Shown piece by piece: positions 1 to 14,082 of a DNA stretch of 64,000 nt (position 1 is its first letter; each line of letters opens with the position of its first letter). Both the position numbers and the translations under genes were made by a program. Where the stretch lies: the NCBI RefSeq assembly GCF_003846185.1, contig NZ_ML123034.1, positions 5,104,194 through 5,168,193 on the forward strand. The letters run 5' to 3'. The DNA is from Streptomyces sp. ADI96-02. Its GTDB lineage: Bacteria; Actinomycetota; Actinomycetes; Streptomycetales; Streptomycetaceae. A model generated the notes under the pieces. The model searched no databases and had not been told where the DNA came from. It was given only the letters and a program-made list of their open reading frames with translations.

Positions 1-124
1 CCTGCGTTCCGGGCCTCTTCGCATCCAGGGCCGTATCCGGGGCCAGCGGTGGTGTTGGGGTGGACGGGTCGGGAAAGGTGGTCGAAGAGGCTGCGAGCGG
101 CCGGGGAAAGAGGCGCCGGCGTGG

Positions 125-154
125 TTATGAGCATCCTCGGATCCGGTGTATGGT
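125..154 (+). promoter_or_regulatory. putative promoter of tRNA-Thr
   Basis: A TTATGA -35-like hexamer (125-130) lies 18 nt before TATGGT (149-154), about 27 nt upstream of the mature tRNA 5' end. Spacing is plausible for a vegetative sigma factor, but the -35 matches TTGACA at only four positions. This is inference from position and sequence alone. The remaining bases 1-124 show no gene. Confidence 0.35.
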
Positions 155-180
155 TTACCTCGTTGCCACAGCGCAGCGAG

Positions 181-253
181 GCCCCAATAGCTCAGTCGGT
201 AGAGCGTCTCCATGGTAAGGAGAAGGTCTGCGGTTCGATTCCGCATTGGGGCT
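181..253 (+). tRNA. tRNA-Thr (anticodon GGU)
   Basis: A complete cloverleaf can be folded. The acceptor stem is GCCCCAA/TTGGGGC with discriminator T, the D stem is GCTC/GAGC, the anticodon stem is TCTCC/GGAGA closing the loop ATGGTAA, and the T stem is TGCGG/CCGCA around TTCGATT. Loop positions 34-36 are GGT, which decodes ACC and ACU threonine codons. No CCA is encoded, as is usual in Streptomyces. It stands alone, convergent with osaC, and the two share a terminator palindrome. Confidence 0.95.
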
Positions 254-263
254 CAGAAGAAAG

Positions 264-297
264 AGAAAGGCCCCCGCCGTACGGCGGGGGCCTTTCT
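264..297. terminator. bidirectional terminator, tRNA-Thr / osaC
   Basis: A perfect 17-bp inverted repeat (AGAAAGGCCCCCGCCGT and its complement) with no spacer sits between the tRNA and the convergent osaC stop. The outer AGAAA/TTTCT pairs supply a short U tract on either strand, so it can serve both directions. Confidence 0.85.
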
Positions 298-325
298 CGT
301 GTGCCGGGTCGGGGAGACGGCGGTC

Positions 326-2953
326 TCAGACGCGGGGCGGCTCCGGGACGCGCATGGCCAGGATCGCCATGTCGTCCGAGGCGGGCTCGGCCGCGAAGCG
401 CTCCACGGCCCGCAGGATGCGGGCGGCGACCGCGCCGGCCGTCAGGCCCGTACACGTCGCGAGGACTTCGGCCAGGCCGTCGTCGCCGAGCATGCGCGTT
501 CCCTCTCGGCGTTCGGTGACGCCGTCCGTGACGCACAGGAGGACGTCGCCCGGGTCGAGCGTCACCTCCTGCTCGTACAGATCCAGGTCGTCGATGACGC
601 CCAGCAGCGGCTGCGGTTCCGCGGCGGCCTCCACGGTGCCGTCCTGGCGAAGGCGCAGCGGCAGCGGGTGTCCGGCGCAGACGACCTTCAGGAGGGCGCT
701 GCCGTCCTCCTGGGGCCACAGCTCGCCGTACAGGAGCGTCAGGAAGCGGCTCCGGGCGCCCTCGTCGAGGATCGCCGCGTTCAGGCGCTCCAGGACGGCG
801 GGGCCGGCGAAGCCCTCGCGGGCGAGCAGGCGCAGGGCGTGGCGGGCCAGCCCCGTGACGGCGGCGGCCTCGGGGCCCGTACCGCAGACGTCGCCGATGG
901 CGAAGCCGTACGCGCCGTCGTGGATGGGGAAGACGTCGTAGAAGTCGCCGCCCACCTCGTTGCCCTCGCCCGCCGCCCGGTAGATGACCTCGATCTCGAC
1001 GTTCGGGACGTCGGGGAGGCCCGGGGGCAGCAGGCTGCGCTGGAGGGACTGGCTGATGGCCATGCGCTCCGAGTACAGGCGGGCGTTGTCCAGGGCCAGG
1101 GCGGCCCGGCGGGACAGGTCCTCTGCCAGCTCCAGGATCTCCTGGCGGAAGTGGTCGTCCGACGGCTTGCCGAGCGTCAGCATGCCGATGACCCGGTTGC
1201 GGGCCACCAGCGGCAGGACGACGGTCTCGCCGCCGACCGCCTGGGCCGTGGCGAGCGTGGTGCGGGTGGCCGTGCTCATGCTCAGCGGAGCGTCCCGGTC
1301 CAGGCTGCGCGTCGAGGTGAGCAGCGCCGCCCGGTGGCCCGCCTCCGAGGGCGCCGTCCAGACCCGGGCTCCCGGCGTCGGGACCGGGTCCGGCGGGTCG
1401 ATCGTCGAGAGCAGGGCCTTGATCCCGTCGATGAGGTCCTCGTCCTCGTGGAGCACGTACGAGAGGTACGGGTCGGAGGACTGGTCCGCGATCGTGTAGA
1501 CGGCGCACCAGGTCGCGAGCGTGGGGACCGTCATCTGGGCCATGAGCGCCAGGGTCTGGTCCCGGTCGAGCGTGCCCGCCAGCAGGTCCGACGCTTCGAC
1601 GAGGAAGGACAGGGAGCCGCGGCGCAGCCGTTCCAGCTCGCCCAGCCGGGCCGACTCCACGGCGAGGGCGATGCGGTCGGCGGCGAACTGGAGGCGCAGG
1701 GCCTCCTCGTTGGTGTACCGGCCCGCCGCCTCGGCCGCGACGCCGAGCGAGCCGGTGAGGCGGCCCTCGACCTTCAGCGGCACGGTGACGACCGAGCGCA
1801 TCCCGGTGTCCGTGAGGAGCGGGACGGCCCCGGGGACGGCGGTCAGGTCCTCGTGGACGGCCGGCATGCGGGCGGAGCCGTAGCGTCCGGTGCCGGCCTC
1901 GACGGGCACCCGGGCGAAGCGCTGCCGGGCGGAGGGCAGGCCGGTCGTGGCCCGGACCTCCAGTTCCGTCTCGTCGTCGGTGGCGAGCAGCAGGAAGGCC
2001 GCGTCGGCGTCGAGCATGTCGCGCGCCCGCTCGACGGTCCGCTGGAGCAGTCCGTCGAGATCGTCGGGTGCGGGAGAGCCGATGAACACCTCGAACGGGT
2101 CGGCGGCGCGGTTCTCCGAGACGGTGTCGGAGACCGGGGCGCGGACCGGAGACTGGAGCACGGCGCGTTCGTAGTCGCGGACGAGCAGGCAGACCGTGGA
2201 CGGTTCGCCGTCGGTGTCGCGGACGCGCAGGTGCGAGGCGTAGACGGGGGTGACCCGTCCGTCGGCCGCGCGGATGCCGTAGCTGCCCTCCCAGCGGGAG
2301 AGCTGGAGGGCGTCGGCGATCCCGGTGTTGGTGCCCGGGGTGTGCGGCCAGGCGACGAAGTCGGTCAGCTGCTTGCCCGTGACCTGCTCCGCCGCGTGGC
2401 CGAAGAGGAACGCGGCGTCCTCGTTCCACGCGGCGATCGAGCCCGTGCCGTCCATCTGGACGACGGCCACGCGTACGCGCTGGTCCGTGACGGGCAGCAG
2501 TGAGGTAGGGAGCACCGGGCCGGCGGAGCGGATGCCCACGGGGCGCTCGGGCAGGTCCAGCTGGAACCAGACGTGCTTGCGCGTGGGTGTGTACTCGACG
2601 CCCCAGCGGGTGGCCAGCGCGGCGCAGAGCAGCAGTCCGCGGCCGTTCTCGCGGTCCGGGCTGCCGAAGTCGACGCCGCTGCTGCGGAGCGGGACCTCCC
2701 GCTCCGGGTAGTGGTCGGAGACCTCGACGCGTACGCCGTCCTCGGTGCGCAGGCACAGCACGTCGGCCGCGGTCCCCGCGTGCACCACGGCGTTGGTGAC
2801 GAGTTCGCTGGTCAGGACGACGGCGTCGTCGACGACGTCGGTGTAGCCCCACCCCTGGAGCGTGTCCCGGACAAAAGCGCGGGCGGTCGCCACCGAGCGC
2901 CCGACCGGTTCGAAGGTGGCGGCCGCGCGCGCCGTGATCACAGCACTCCCCAT
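326..2953 (-). CDS. osaC: OsaC-like multidomain anti-sigma kinase / PP2C phosphatase
   Basis: The product is a soluble 875-residue protein. An RsbW-type HATPase fills about residues 5-140 (LTSELVTNAVVHAG box), followed by a PAS domain (about 155-255), two GAF domains (about 300-450 and 475-625) and a C-terminal SpoIIE/PP2C phosphatase (about 650-870) whose metal-binding motifs VGGDFYDV, AIGDVCGTG and VTDGVTE are intact. This order matches OsaC of S. coelicolor, known to modulate SigB activity after osmotic stress. It is divergent from osaA-osaB, as in that species. The ATG at 2953 starts the conserved kinase domain; longer in-frame starts (3097) only add low-complexity residues. The role is by homology. 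Confidence 0.88.
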   Translation of the reverse strand: MGSAVITARAAATFEPVGRSVATARAFVRDTLQGWGYTDVVDDAVVLTSELVTNAVVHAGTAADVLCLRTEDGVRVEVSDHYPEREVPLRSSGVDFGSPDRENGRGLLLCAALATRWGVEYTPTRKHVWFQLDLPERPVGIRSAGPVLPTSLLPVTDQRVRVAVVQMDGTGSIAAWNEDAAFLFGHAAEQVTGKQLTDFVAWPHTPGTNTGIADALQLSRWEGSYGIRAADGRVTPVYASHLRVRDTDGEPSTVCLLVRDYERAVLQSPVRAPVSDTVSENRAADPFEVFIGSPAPDDLDGLLQRTVERARDMLDADAAFLLLATDDETELEVRATTGLPSARQRFARVPVEAGTGRYGSARMPAVHEDLTAVPGAVPLLTDTGMRSVVTVPLKVEGRLTGSLGVAAEAAGRYTNEEALRLQFAADRIALAVESARLGELERLRRGSLSFLVEASDLLAGTLDRDQTLALMAQMTVPTLATWCAVYTIADQSSDPYLSYVLHEDEDLIDGIKALLSTIDPPDPVPTPGARVWTAPSEAGHRAALLTSTRSLDRDAPLSMSTATRTTLATAQAVGGETVVLPLVARNRVIGMLTLGKPSDDHFRQEILELAEDLSRRAALALDNARLYSERMAISQSLQRSLLPPGLPDVPNVEIEVIYRAAGEGNEVGGDFYDVFPIHDGAYGFAIGDVCGTGPEAAAVTGLARHALRLLAREGFAGPAVLERLNAAILDEGARSRFLTLLYGELWPQEDGSALLKVVCAGHPLPLRLRQDGTVEAAAEPQPLLGVIDDLDLYEQEVTLDPGDVLLCVTDGVTERREGTRMLGDDGLAEVLATCTGLTAGAVAARILRAVERFAAEPASDDMAILAMRVPEPPRV

Positions 2954-3295
2954 ATGGTGTCTCGTCGCTTCCCCGAGTCCTGTGCCCGATTCTCGCCGCT
3001 TCGATTCGCCTTGCCAGGCTAGACGCTCGCCCGGGGTGCCGGGTACACGAGGGCCGAGATCGGGACAGGACGGACCGTGAGCGGTGTGCGGGCGCACAAG
3101 TATGGACTCCCGAGGCGGGGACGGTGGGCAACCGGGAGAGGTCGCCCACGGACCGGCCCCGGCCTGGTACGTTGCAACGATTTGACGGCCGTCCGGTCGC
3201 CCCTTGACGGTGGGCCGAGGCGGTGAGCCAAAGTGGAACCGGGCAAGCTTCCGATAGGCCCGAGCGAAACGGTCAACCCCTGCGGGAGGGACACG
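2954..3295. promoter_or_regulatory. osaC-osaA divergent intergenic region
   Basis: These 342 bp carry no gene. Two TTGACG-type -35 candidates face osaA (about 3182 and 3204-3209), but no good -10 follows at 17-18 nt. A GGGTAC (3041-3046) resembles the -10 of SigB-type promoters, yet no matching -35 is visible. The osaA ribosome-binding site GGGAGGG lies at 3284-3290. Promoter positions for either gene cannot be fixed from sequence alone. Confidence 0.4.
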
Positions 3296-8797
<5,502 letters not shown>

Positions 8798-9041
8798 TCG
8801 AAAATTGAACGAAAGGTAGTGATTTGTTGACCGACTGTGCCCGGACTGGTGTGAACGCGCTGCATCCGGGGAACCTTCACGTCTCCGACCGCGTTTGCGG
8901 TATGTGCACAGTGACATCGCGGTGACAGGGTGTGGCGACGGGCGGGGTGCGGCTACCATGACCGGCACAAGGACGGACGGCGTAAGGGAGTCGTCCCCTG
9001 GGGCGGCACCCGGTGCATTTCCGGGGCGAGGAGGGCGGGCC

Positions 9042-9725
9042 ATGGTGCAGAAGGCCAAGATCCTCCTGGTCGATGACCGGCCGGAGAATCTGCTGGCGCT
9101 GGAGGCCATCCTCTCTGCGCTCGATCAGACACTGGTCCGGGCATCGTCAGGGGAGGAGGCGCTCAAAGCGCTGCTCACGGACGACTTCGCGGTCATTCTG
9201 CTGGACGTCCAGATGCCGGGCATGGACGGTTTCGAAACCGCCGCGCACATCAAGCGACGGGAACGGACCCGGGACATCCCGATCATTTTCCTCACCGCGA
9301 TCAACCACGGTCCGCACCACACCTTCCGGGGGTACGCGGCCGGCGCGGTGGACTACATCTCGAAGCCGTTCGATCCATGGGTGCTCCGCGCCAAGGTCTC
9401 GGTCTTCGTCGAGCTCTACATGAAGAACTGTCAGCTGCGCGAGCAGGCCGCGCTGCTGCGGCTCCAGCTCGAAGGCGGCGGTCACGGAGCCGGCGCGCAC
9501 GAGAAGGAGCCGGCCGGTCTGCTCGCCGAGCTCTCCGCCCGGCTCGCGGCGGTCGAGGAGCAGGCGGAGGCGCTTTCCAAGCAGCTCGACGACGAGTCCG
9601 CGGACGCGGCGGCCGTCGCCACGGCGGCCCACCTCGAACGCAAGCTCACCGGCCTGCGCCGCGCGCTCGACGCGCTGGAGCCGGGCACGGGCGGCGGCAC
9701 GGGTGTGCTGCCCGCGCAGAACTGA
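9042..9725 (+). CDS. osaB: OsaB-like response regulator with coiled-coil output
   Basis: A 227-residue response regulator. The receiver domain (about 3-125) has the acidic pair in LLVDDRPEN, phospho-acceptor Asp in LLDVQMPGMDG, and Lys in YISKPFD. The C-terminal 95 residues form no HTH; they are rich in Glu, Ala, Leu and Arg and predict a coiled coil, so output is probably by protein contact rather than DNA binding. This matches OsaB of S. coelicolor, needed for aerial growth at high osmolarity. The start at 9042 has GAGGAGGG (9028-9035) 6 nt upstream. The 244-bp gap after osaA suggests its own promoter, though no clear one is visible. Confidence 0.88.
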   Translation: MVQKAKILLVDDRPENLLALEAILSALDQTLVRASSGEEALKALLTDDFAVILLDVQMPGMDGFETAAHIKRRERTRDIPIIFLTAINHGPHHTFRGYAAGAVDYISKPFDPWVLRAKVSVFVELYMKNCQLREQAALLRLQLEGGGHGAGAHEKEPAGLLAELSARLAAVEEQAEALSKQLDDESADAAAVATAAHLERKLTGLRRALDALEPGTGGGTGVLPAQN

Positions 9726-9977
9726 CGGCGCACGCCCGCCTGTCTCCGCGCGGGCCGCTTCCCTGCGTCGGGGGCGTACGCCGGAGCGGGCCGCGACCGC
9801 CGGCTCCGGATGCCGTCGTGCGGCCGGGGCGGGACGGGGACAGATGGCGAGGGACGGTGCGGTGGATGCCTCCGTGCGGTGAGCGCGCGTCAGTTCCCCG
9901 CAGCCGCGCGGCGACACGGTCGGGTGAACCAGTAGGCGAACGTGTTCACGGGCGTGGACAGCGGTAACCTCGGCCCC

Positions 9978-12800
9978 ATGGCCTCACGTACGTCCGGCAA
10001 GGGTTCCCAGGGCACGGCGGGCACCGCGAAGAGCGCCGGCCGTACTCCGGGCCCGGCGAAGAAAGCCGCGCCCGCCAGGAAGACCGCGCCGAAGAAGACG
10101 GCCGCGCCCGGCAGGAAGCCCTCCGCGAGGAAACCTCCGGTGAAGAAGGCGGCGGTCAGAAAGCCGCCCAAGCCCGCGCCGTCCCCCACCGGAGGCGTGT
10201 ACCGGCTGGTCCGCGCCGTCTGGCTGGGCGCCGCGCACGGCGTCGCCGCGGTGCTGCGCTCCATAGGGCGCGGAGCGAAGGGACTCGACCCCGCCCACCG
10301 CAAGGACGGCCTCGCCCTCCTCCTGCTCGGCCTGTCGCTCATCGTGGCCGCCGGCACCTGGTCCAACCTCCAGGGCCCCGTCGGCGACCTCGTCGAGATG
10401 CTGGTGACCGGCGCGTTCGGCCGGCTCGACCTGCTGGCCCCGATACTGCTCGGCGCGATGGCGGTCCGGCTGATCCTCTATCCGGAGCGGCCGGAGGCCA
10501 ACGGCCGTATCGTCATCGGGCTGTCCGCGCTCGTCGTCGGCGTTCTCGGACAGGTCCACATCGCCTGCGGTTCGCCGGGGCGCGAGGACGGCACCGAGGC
10601 GATGCAGGACGCCGGCGGTCTGGTGGGCTGGGCCTCGTCCCAACCGCTGATCTTCATGATGGGCGAAGTGCTCGCCGTACCGCTGCTGGTGCTGCTGACC
10701 GTCTTCGGCCTGCTCGTCGTCACCGCGACCCCGGTCAACGCGATCCCCCGGCGGCTGCGGCAGCTCGGCGTCCGGCTCGGCATCGTGGAACCGGCCTACG
10801 AAGCGCCGAGCGCGTACGAGGACGACGACGAGCGCTACGACGGGCGTTACGACGAGCAGTGGAGCGAGGCCCTGCCCGAGCGCACCCGGCGCGGTCTGCC
10901 GCGCGGCTCGGACCCGGAGGCGGCCCACGACGAGGCCGAGGCGGAGGCCCCCACCCGCCGCGGGCGGCCCCGCAGGCCCGCCGCGCAGCCCGCGATGAAC
11001 CGTCCGCTGGACGCCGTCGACGTCGCGGCAGCCGCCGCCGCTGCGCTCGACGGGGCCGTGCTCAACGGCATGCCGCCCTCACCGGTCGTCGCCGACCTGA
11101 CCCAGGGCGTCTCGGCGGACCGCGAGCGGACCGGCACGCCGGTGCCCGGAGCGCGCGGGGGCGAGCGCGGGGACGGGCCGGACACGGGCCGCGGCGGCGG
11201 CGACAAGGCCCGCGGCGGCGGGAAGCCCGGCGTCCCCGCCGCGGGCGTACCCGATCTGACCAAGCCCGTTCCCGAGCGGACCGGGGCCCTGCCCGCGCGC
11301 GCCGAGCAGCTTCAGCTCTCCGGCGACATCACCTACTCGCTGCCCTCGCTCGACCTGCTGGAGCGCGGCGGCCCCGGCAAGACCCGCAGCGCAGCCAACG
11401 ACGCCGTCGTCAGCTCGCTGACGAACGTGTTCACCGAGTTCAAGGTCGACGCCGTCGTCACCGGTTTCACCCGGGGCCCGACGGTCACCCGCTACGAGAT
11501 CGAGCTGGGCCCGGCCGTGAAGGTCGAGAAGATCACCGCGCTCACCAAGAACATCGCCTACGCGGTGGCCAGTCCGGACGTGCGCATCATCTCGCCCATC
11601 CCGGGGAAGTCCGCCGTCGGCATCGAGATCCCCAACTCCGACCGCGAGATGGTCAACCTCGGCGACGTGCTGCGCCTCGCCGACGCGGCCGAGGACGACC
11701 ACCCGATGCTCGTGGCGCTCGGCAAGAACGTCGAGGGCGGCTACGAGATGGCCAACCTCGCCAAGATGCCGCACGTCCTGGTCGCCGGCGCCACCGGATC
11801 CGGCAAGTCCTCCTGCATCAACTGCCTGATCACCTCGGTGATGGTGCGGGCCACCCCCGAGGACGTCCGGATGGTCCTGGTCGACCCCAAGCGCGTCGAG
11901 CTCACCGCGTACGAGGGCATCCCGCACCTGATCACGCCGATCATCACCAACCCCAAGAAGGCCGCCGAAGCGCTCCAGTGGGTGGTGCGCGAGATGGACC
12001 TGCGCTACGACGACCTCGCCGCCTACGGCTACCGGCACATCGACGACTTCAATCACGCCGTGCGCAGCGGCAAGGCCAAGGCGCCCGAGGGCAGCGAGCG
12101 GGTGCTGTCGCCGTATCCGTACCTGCTGGTGATCGTCGACGAGCTGGCCGACCTGATGATGGTCGCCCCGCGCGACGTCGAGGACTCCATCGTCCGCATC
12201 ACCCAGTTGGCCCGCGCCGCCGGCATCCACCTGGTGCTCGCCACCCAGCGCCCCTCGGTCGACGTCGTGACCGGACTGATCAAGGCGAACGTGCCCTCCC
12301 GGCTCGCCTTCGCCACCTCCTCCCTCGCCGACAGCCGCGTCATCCTCGACCAGCCCGGGGCCGAGAAGCTCATCGGCAAGGGCGACGGGCTGTTCCTCCC
12401 GATGGGGGCCAACAAACCCACCCGTATGCAGGGAGCCTTCGTCACGGAGGACGAGGTGGCCGCCGTCGTCCAGCACTGCAAGGACCAGATGGCCCCGGTC
12501 TTCCGCGACGACGTCGTGGTGGGCACGAAGCAGAAGAAGGAGATCGACGAGGACATCGGCGACGACCTCGACCTGCTGTGCCAGGCCGCCGAACTGGTCG
12601 TCTCCACCCAGTTCGGGTCCACCTCGATGCTCCAGCGCAAGCTCCGGGTCGGCTTCGCCAAGGCGGGCCGGCTGATGGACCTGATGGAGTCGCGCAACAT
12701 CGTCGGACCCAGCGAAGGGTCCAAGGCGCGCGACGTCCTGGTGAAGCCGGACGAACTGGACGGGGCGTTGGCGGTCATCCGCGGGGAAGCCGCTCCGTAA
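9978..12800 (+). CDS. ftsK: DNA translocase FtsK/SpoIIIE
   Basis: A 940-residue septal DNA pump that clears chromosome ends from closing septa, relevant to sporulation septation in Streptomyces. A Lys/Ala/Pro-rich N-terminus precedes four hydrophobic segments (about residues 115-255), an acidic, low-complexity linker, and the FtsK alpha-beta motor with Walker A GATGSGKSS (near 604) and Walker B LLVIVDELADLMM. A gamma winged-helix domain (LLCQAAELVVSTQFGSTSMLQ onward, cited in part) ends the protein. The ATG at 9978 is preceded by TAACCT 7 nt upstream and no Shine-Dalgarno, which suggests a leaderless transcript. The 252-bp stretch before it holds no gene. Confidence 0.93.
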   Translation: MASRTSGKGSQGTAGTAKSAGRTPGPAKKAAPARKTAPKKTAAPGRKPSARKPPVKKAAVRKPPKPAPSPTGGVYRLVRAVWLGAAHGVAAVLRSIGRGAKGLDPAHRKDGLALLLLGLSLIVAAGTWSNLQGPVGDLVEMLVTGAFGRLDLLAPILLGAMAVRLILYPERPEANGRIVIGLSALVVGVLGQVHIACGSPGREDGTEAMQDAGGLVGWASSQPLIFMMGEVLAVPLLVLLTVFGLLVVTATPVNAIPRRLRQLGVRLGIVEPAYEAPSAYEDDDERYDGRYDEQWSEALPERTRRGLPRGSDPEAAHDEAEAEAPTRRGRPRRPAAQPAMNRPLDAVDVAAAAAAALDGAVLNGMPPSPVVADLTQGVSADRERTGTPVPGARGGERGDGPDTGRGGGDKARGGGKPGVPAAGVPDLTKPVPERTGALPARAEQLQLSGDITYSLPSLDLLERGGPGKTRSAANDAVVSSLTNVFTEFKVDAVVTGFTRGPTVTRYEIELGPAVKVEKITALTKNIAYAVASPDVRIISPIPGKSAVGIEIPNSDREMVNLGDVLRLADAAEDDHPMLVALGKNVEGGYEMANLAKMPHVLVAGATGSGKSSCINCLITSVMVRATPEDVRMVLVDPKRVELTAYEGIPHLITPIITNPKKAAEALQWVVREMDLRYDDLAAYGYRHIDDFNHAVRSGKAKAPEGSERVLSPYPYLLVIVDELADLMMVAPRDVEDSIVRITQLARAAGIHLVLATQRPSVDVVTGLIKANVPSRLAFATSSLADSRVILDQPGAEKLIGKGDGLFLPMGANKPTRMQGAFVTEDEVAAVVQHCKDQMAPVFRDDVVVGTKQKKEIDEDIGDDLDLLCQAAELVVSTQFGSTSMLQRKLRVGFAKAGRLMDLMESRNIVGPSEGSKARDVLVKPDELDGALAVIRGEAAP

Positions 12801-12846
12801 AGGTTTCGTGGGCAACCGTTTCGTACGGTCGCACGTCAAGTTGAAG

Positions 12847-12874
12847 GGAGGGGCGGAACCATGCTCCGCCCTCC
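12847..12874 (+). terminator. putative ftsK terminator
   Basis: A GC-rich hairpin 46 bp past the ftsK stop: GGAGG and GCGGA pair with TCCGC and CCTCC around a 7-nt loop, with one bulged G. No U tract follows, which is common in Streptomyces terminators. Confidence 0.6.
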
Positions 12875-13091
12875 GGCCCATTCCGCTGTCCCACCCCCTG
12901 ATCGGCCCACTCCAGGGTGCCCAGTCCTCGGCCGGGGCCGTGCTCCGCCTCTGCTCCGTCCGTGGAGCGGTCCGCGGGGCCGTCCGGCGAACCCGATGGC
13001 GTACAAAGTCGTCGCTCCCGGTTGCCCCACCCTTTCGTACCCCCCCTAGACTGAACATCCAGCAGGTGGCTCACGCTCGAAAGGCGCCCCC

Positions 13092-13892
13092 GTGTCCATC
13101 GGCAACTCCCCCGAAGACGACCGGCCTTCGATCGGTCGTGCCCTTCAGCAGGCTCGTATCGCCGCAGGTCTGACGGTCGAGGAAGTCAGCAGCTCCACCA
13201 GGGTGCGCATCCCCATCGTGCACGCGCTGGAGGAGGACGACTTCTCGCGTTGCGGCGGCGACGTCTACGCACGCGGCCACATCCGCATGTTCGCCCGCGC
13301 CGTCGGCATCGATCCGGAACCGCTGATCGAGCAGTACGACGACGAGCACGGCGGACGTCCGGCGCCGACCCCCGCGGCGCCGCTGTTCGAAGCCGAACGC
13401 ATCCGGTCCGAGCCCCGGCGGCCCAACTGGACCGCGGCCATGGTCGCGGCCATCGTCGCCGTGGTCGGCTTCGTCGGCTTCACGCTCTTCAGCGGCGACG
13501 ACGAACCGGCGAACACCGCGCAGGTCGCGGAAGGCTCGACCCCCGACAAGTCCACCAGCAAACCGCCGGCGACCAAGCCGGCCGACCCCGAGCCCGTGCC
13601 CTCCGAGAGCGCCATCGCCGCCGCCCCCCGGGACAAGGTGACGGTCAAGCTCAGCGCCGACCGGGGCAAGAGCTGGATCTCCGCCAAGGACCACAACGGA
13701 CGGCTGCTCTTCGACGGGCTGCTGCTCCGGGGCGAGTCCAAGACCTTCCAGGACAAGGAGCGCGTCGACCTCGTGCTCGGCGACGCCGGTGCGATCGAGC
13801 TCTTCGTGAACGGCAAGAAGGTCCAGGACCGGTTCGCACCGGGCCAGGTCGAGCGGCTCTCCTACACCAAGGGCGACCCCGAGGCGGGCTGA
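13092..13892 (+). CDS. RodZ-like membrane-anchored HTH protein (DUF4115)
   Basis: A 266-residue bitopic protein. An N-terminal RodZ/HTH_25-type helix-turn-helix (about 12-75) is followed by a charged linker, one transmembrane segment (about 112-134), an extracellular Thr/Pro/Lys linker and a C-terminal DUF4115 beta domain (about 180-260). In rod-shaped bacteria RodZ links MreB to the elongasome; Streptomyces proteins of this architecture have no settled role. It sits between ftsK and rimO. The GTG start at 13092 begins the conserved sequence. A TAGACT -10-like box about 40 nt upstream (near 13050) could give a short 5' leader. Confidence 0.82.
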   Translation: MSIGNSPEDDRPSIGRALQQARIAAGLTVEEVSSSTRVRIPIVHALEEDDFSRCGGDVYARGHIRMFARAVGIDPEPLIEQYDDEHGGRPAPTPAAPLFEAERIRSEPRRPNWTAAMVAAIVAVVGFVGFTLFSGDDEPANTAQVAEGSTPDKSTSKPPATKPADPEPVPSESAIAAAPRDKVTVKLSADRGKSWISAKDHNGRLLFDGLLLRGESKTFQDKERVDLVLGDAGAIELFVNGKKVQDRFAPGQVERLSYTKGDPEAG

Positions 13893-13924
13893 TCCTCCGG
13901 CCGCCCGCGGCCCCGCCGCACCGC

Positions 13925-13963
13925 GCCGACGGGCGCCCGGTCTCCTGCCGGGCGCCCGTCGGC
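13925..13963 (+). terminator. strong terminator after the RodZ-like gene
   Basis: A perfect 16-bp stem (GCCGACGGGCGCCCGG and its complement) closes a 7-nt loop, 33 bp after the stop codon. It separates the RodZ-like gene from the promoter of rimO. Confidence 0.85.
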
Positions 13964-14082
13964 GTATCCGTCCGCTCTCCCGGTCCGCGTCCCCGCGCCG
14001 GGCGGGGCGGGCGGGGCGTCGCCTTGAGCACAGGCAACCCTGCACGGCGGGGCGGTCCGCGGGACGAAGTAGTCTTGAGTCC

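Noticed and set aside
3021..3046. SigB-type promoter ending in GGGTAC upstream of osaA
   Set aside because: The -10-like hexamer is present but no GNNT or GTTT -35 lies 14-16 nt upstream, so it is mentioned only as a weak possibility.
192..3149. 985-codon minus frame over osaC, and 763-codon plus frame at 212-2503
   Set aside because: Both lie in frames with atypical Arg/Gly/Ala composition opposite or offset from the clear multidomain OsaC frame.
9734..9755. GCCCGC/GCGGGC hairpin after osaB
   Set aside because: Only a 6-bp stem with a 10-nt loop, expected by chance in 72 percent GC DNA.
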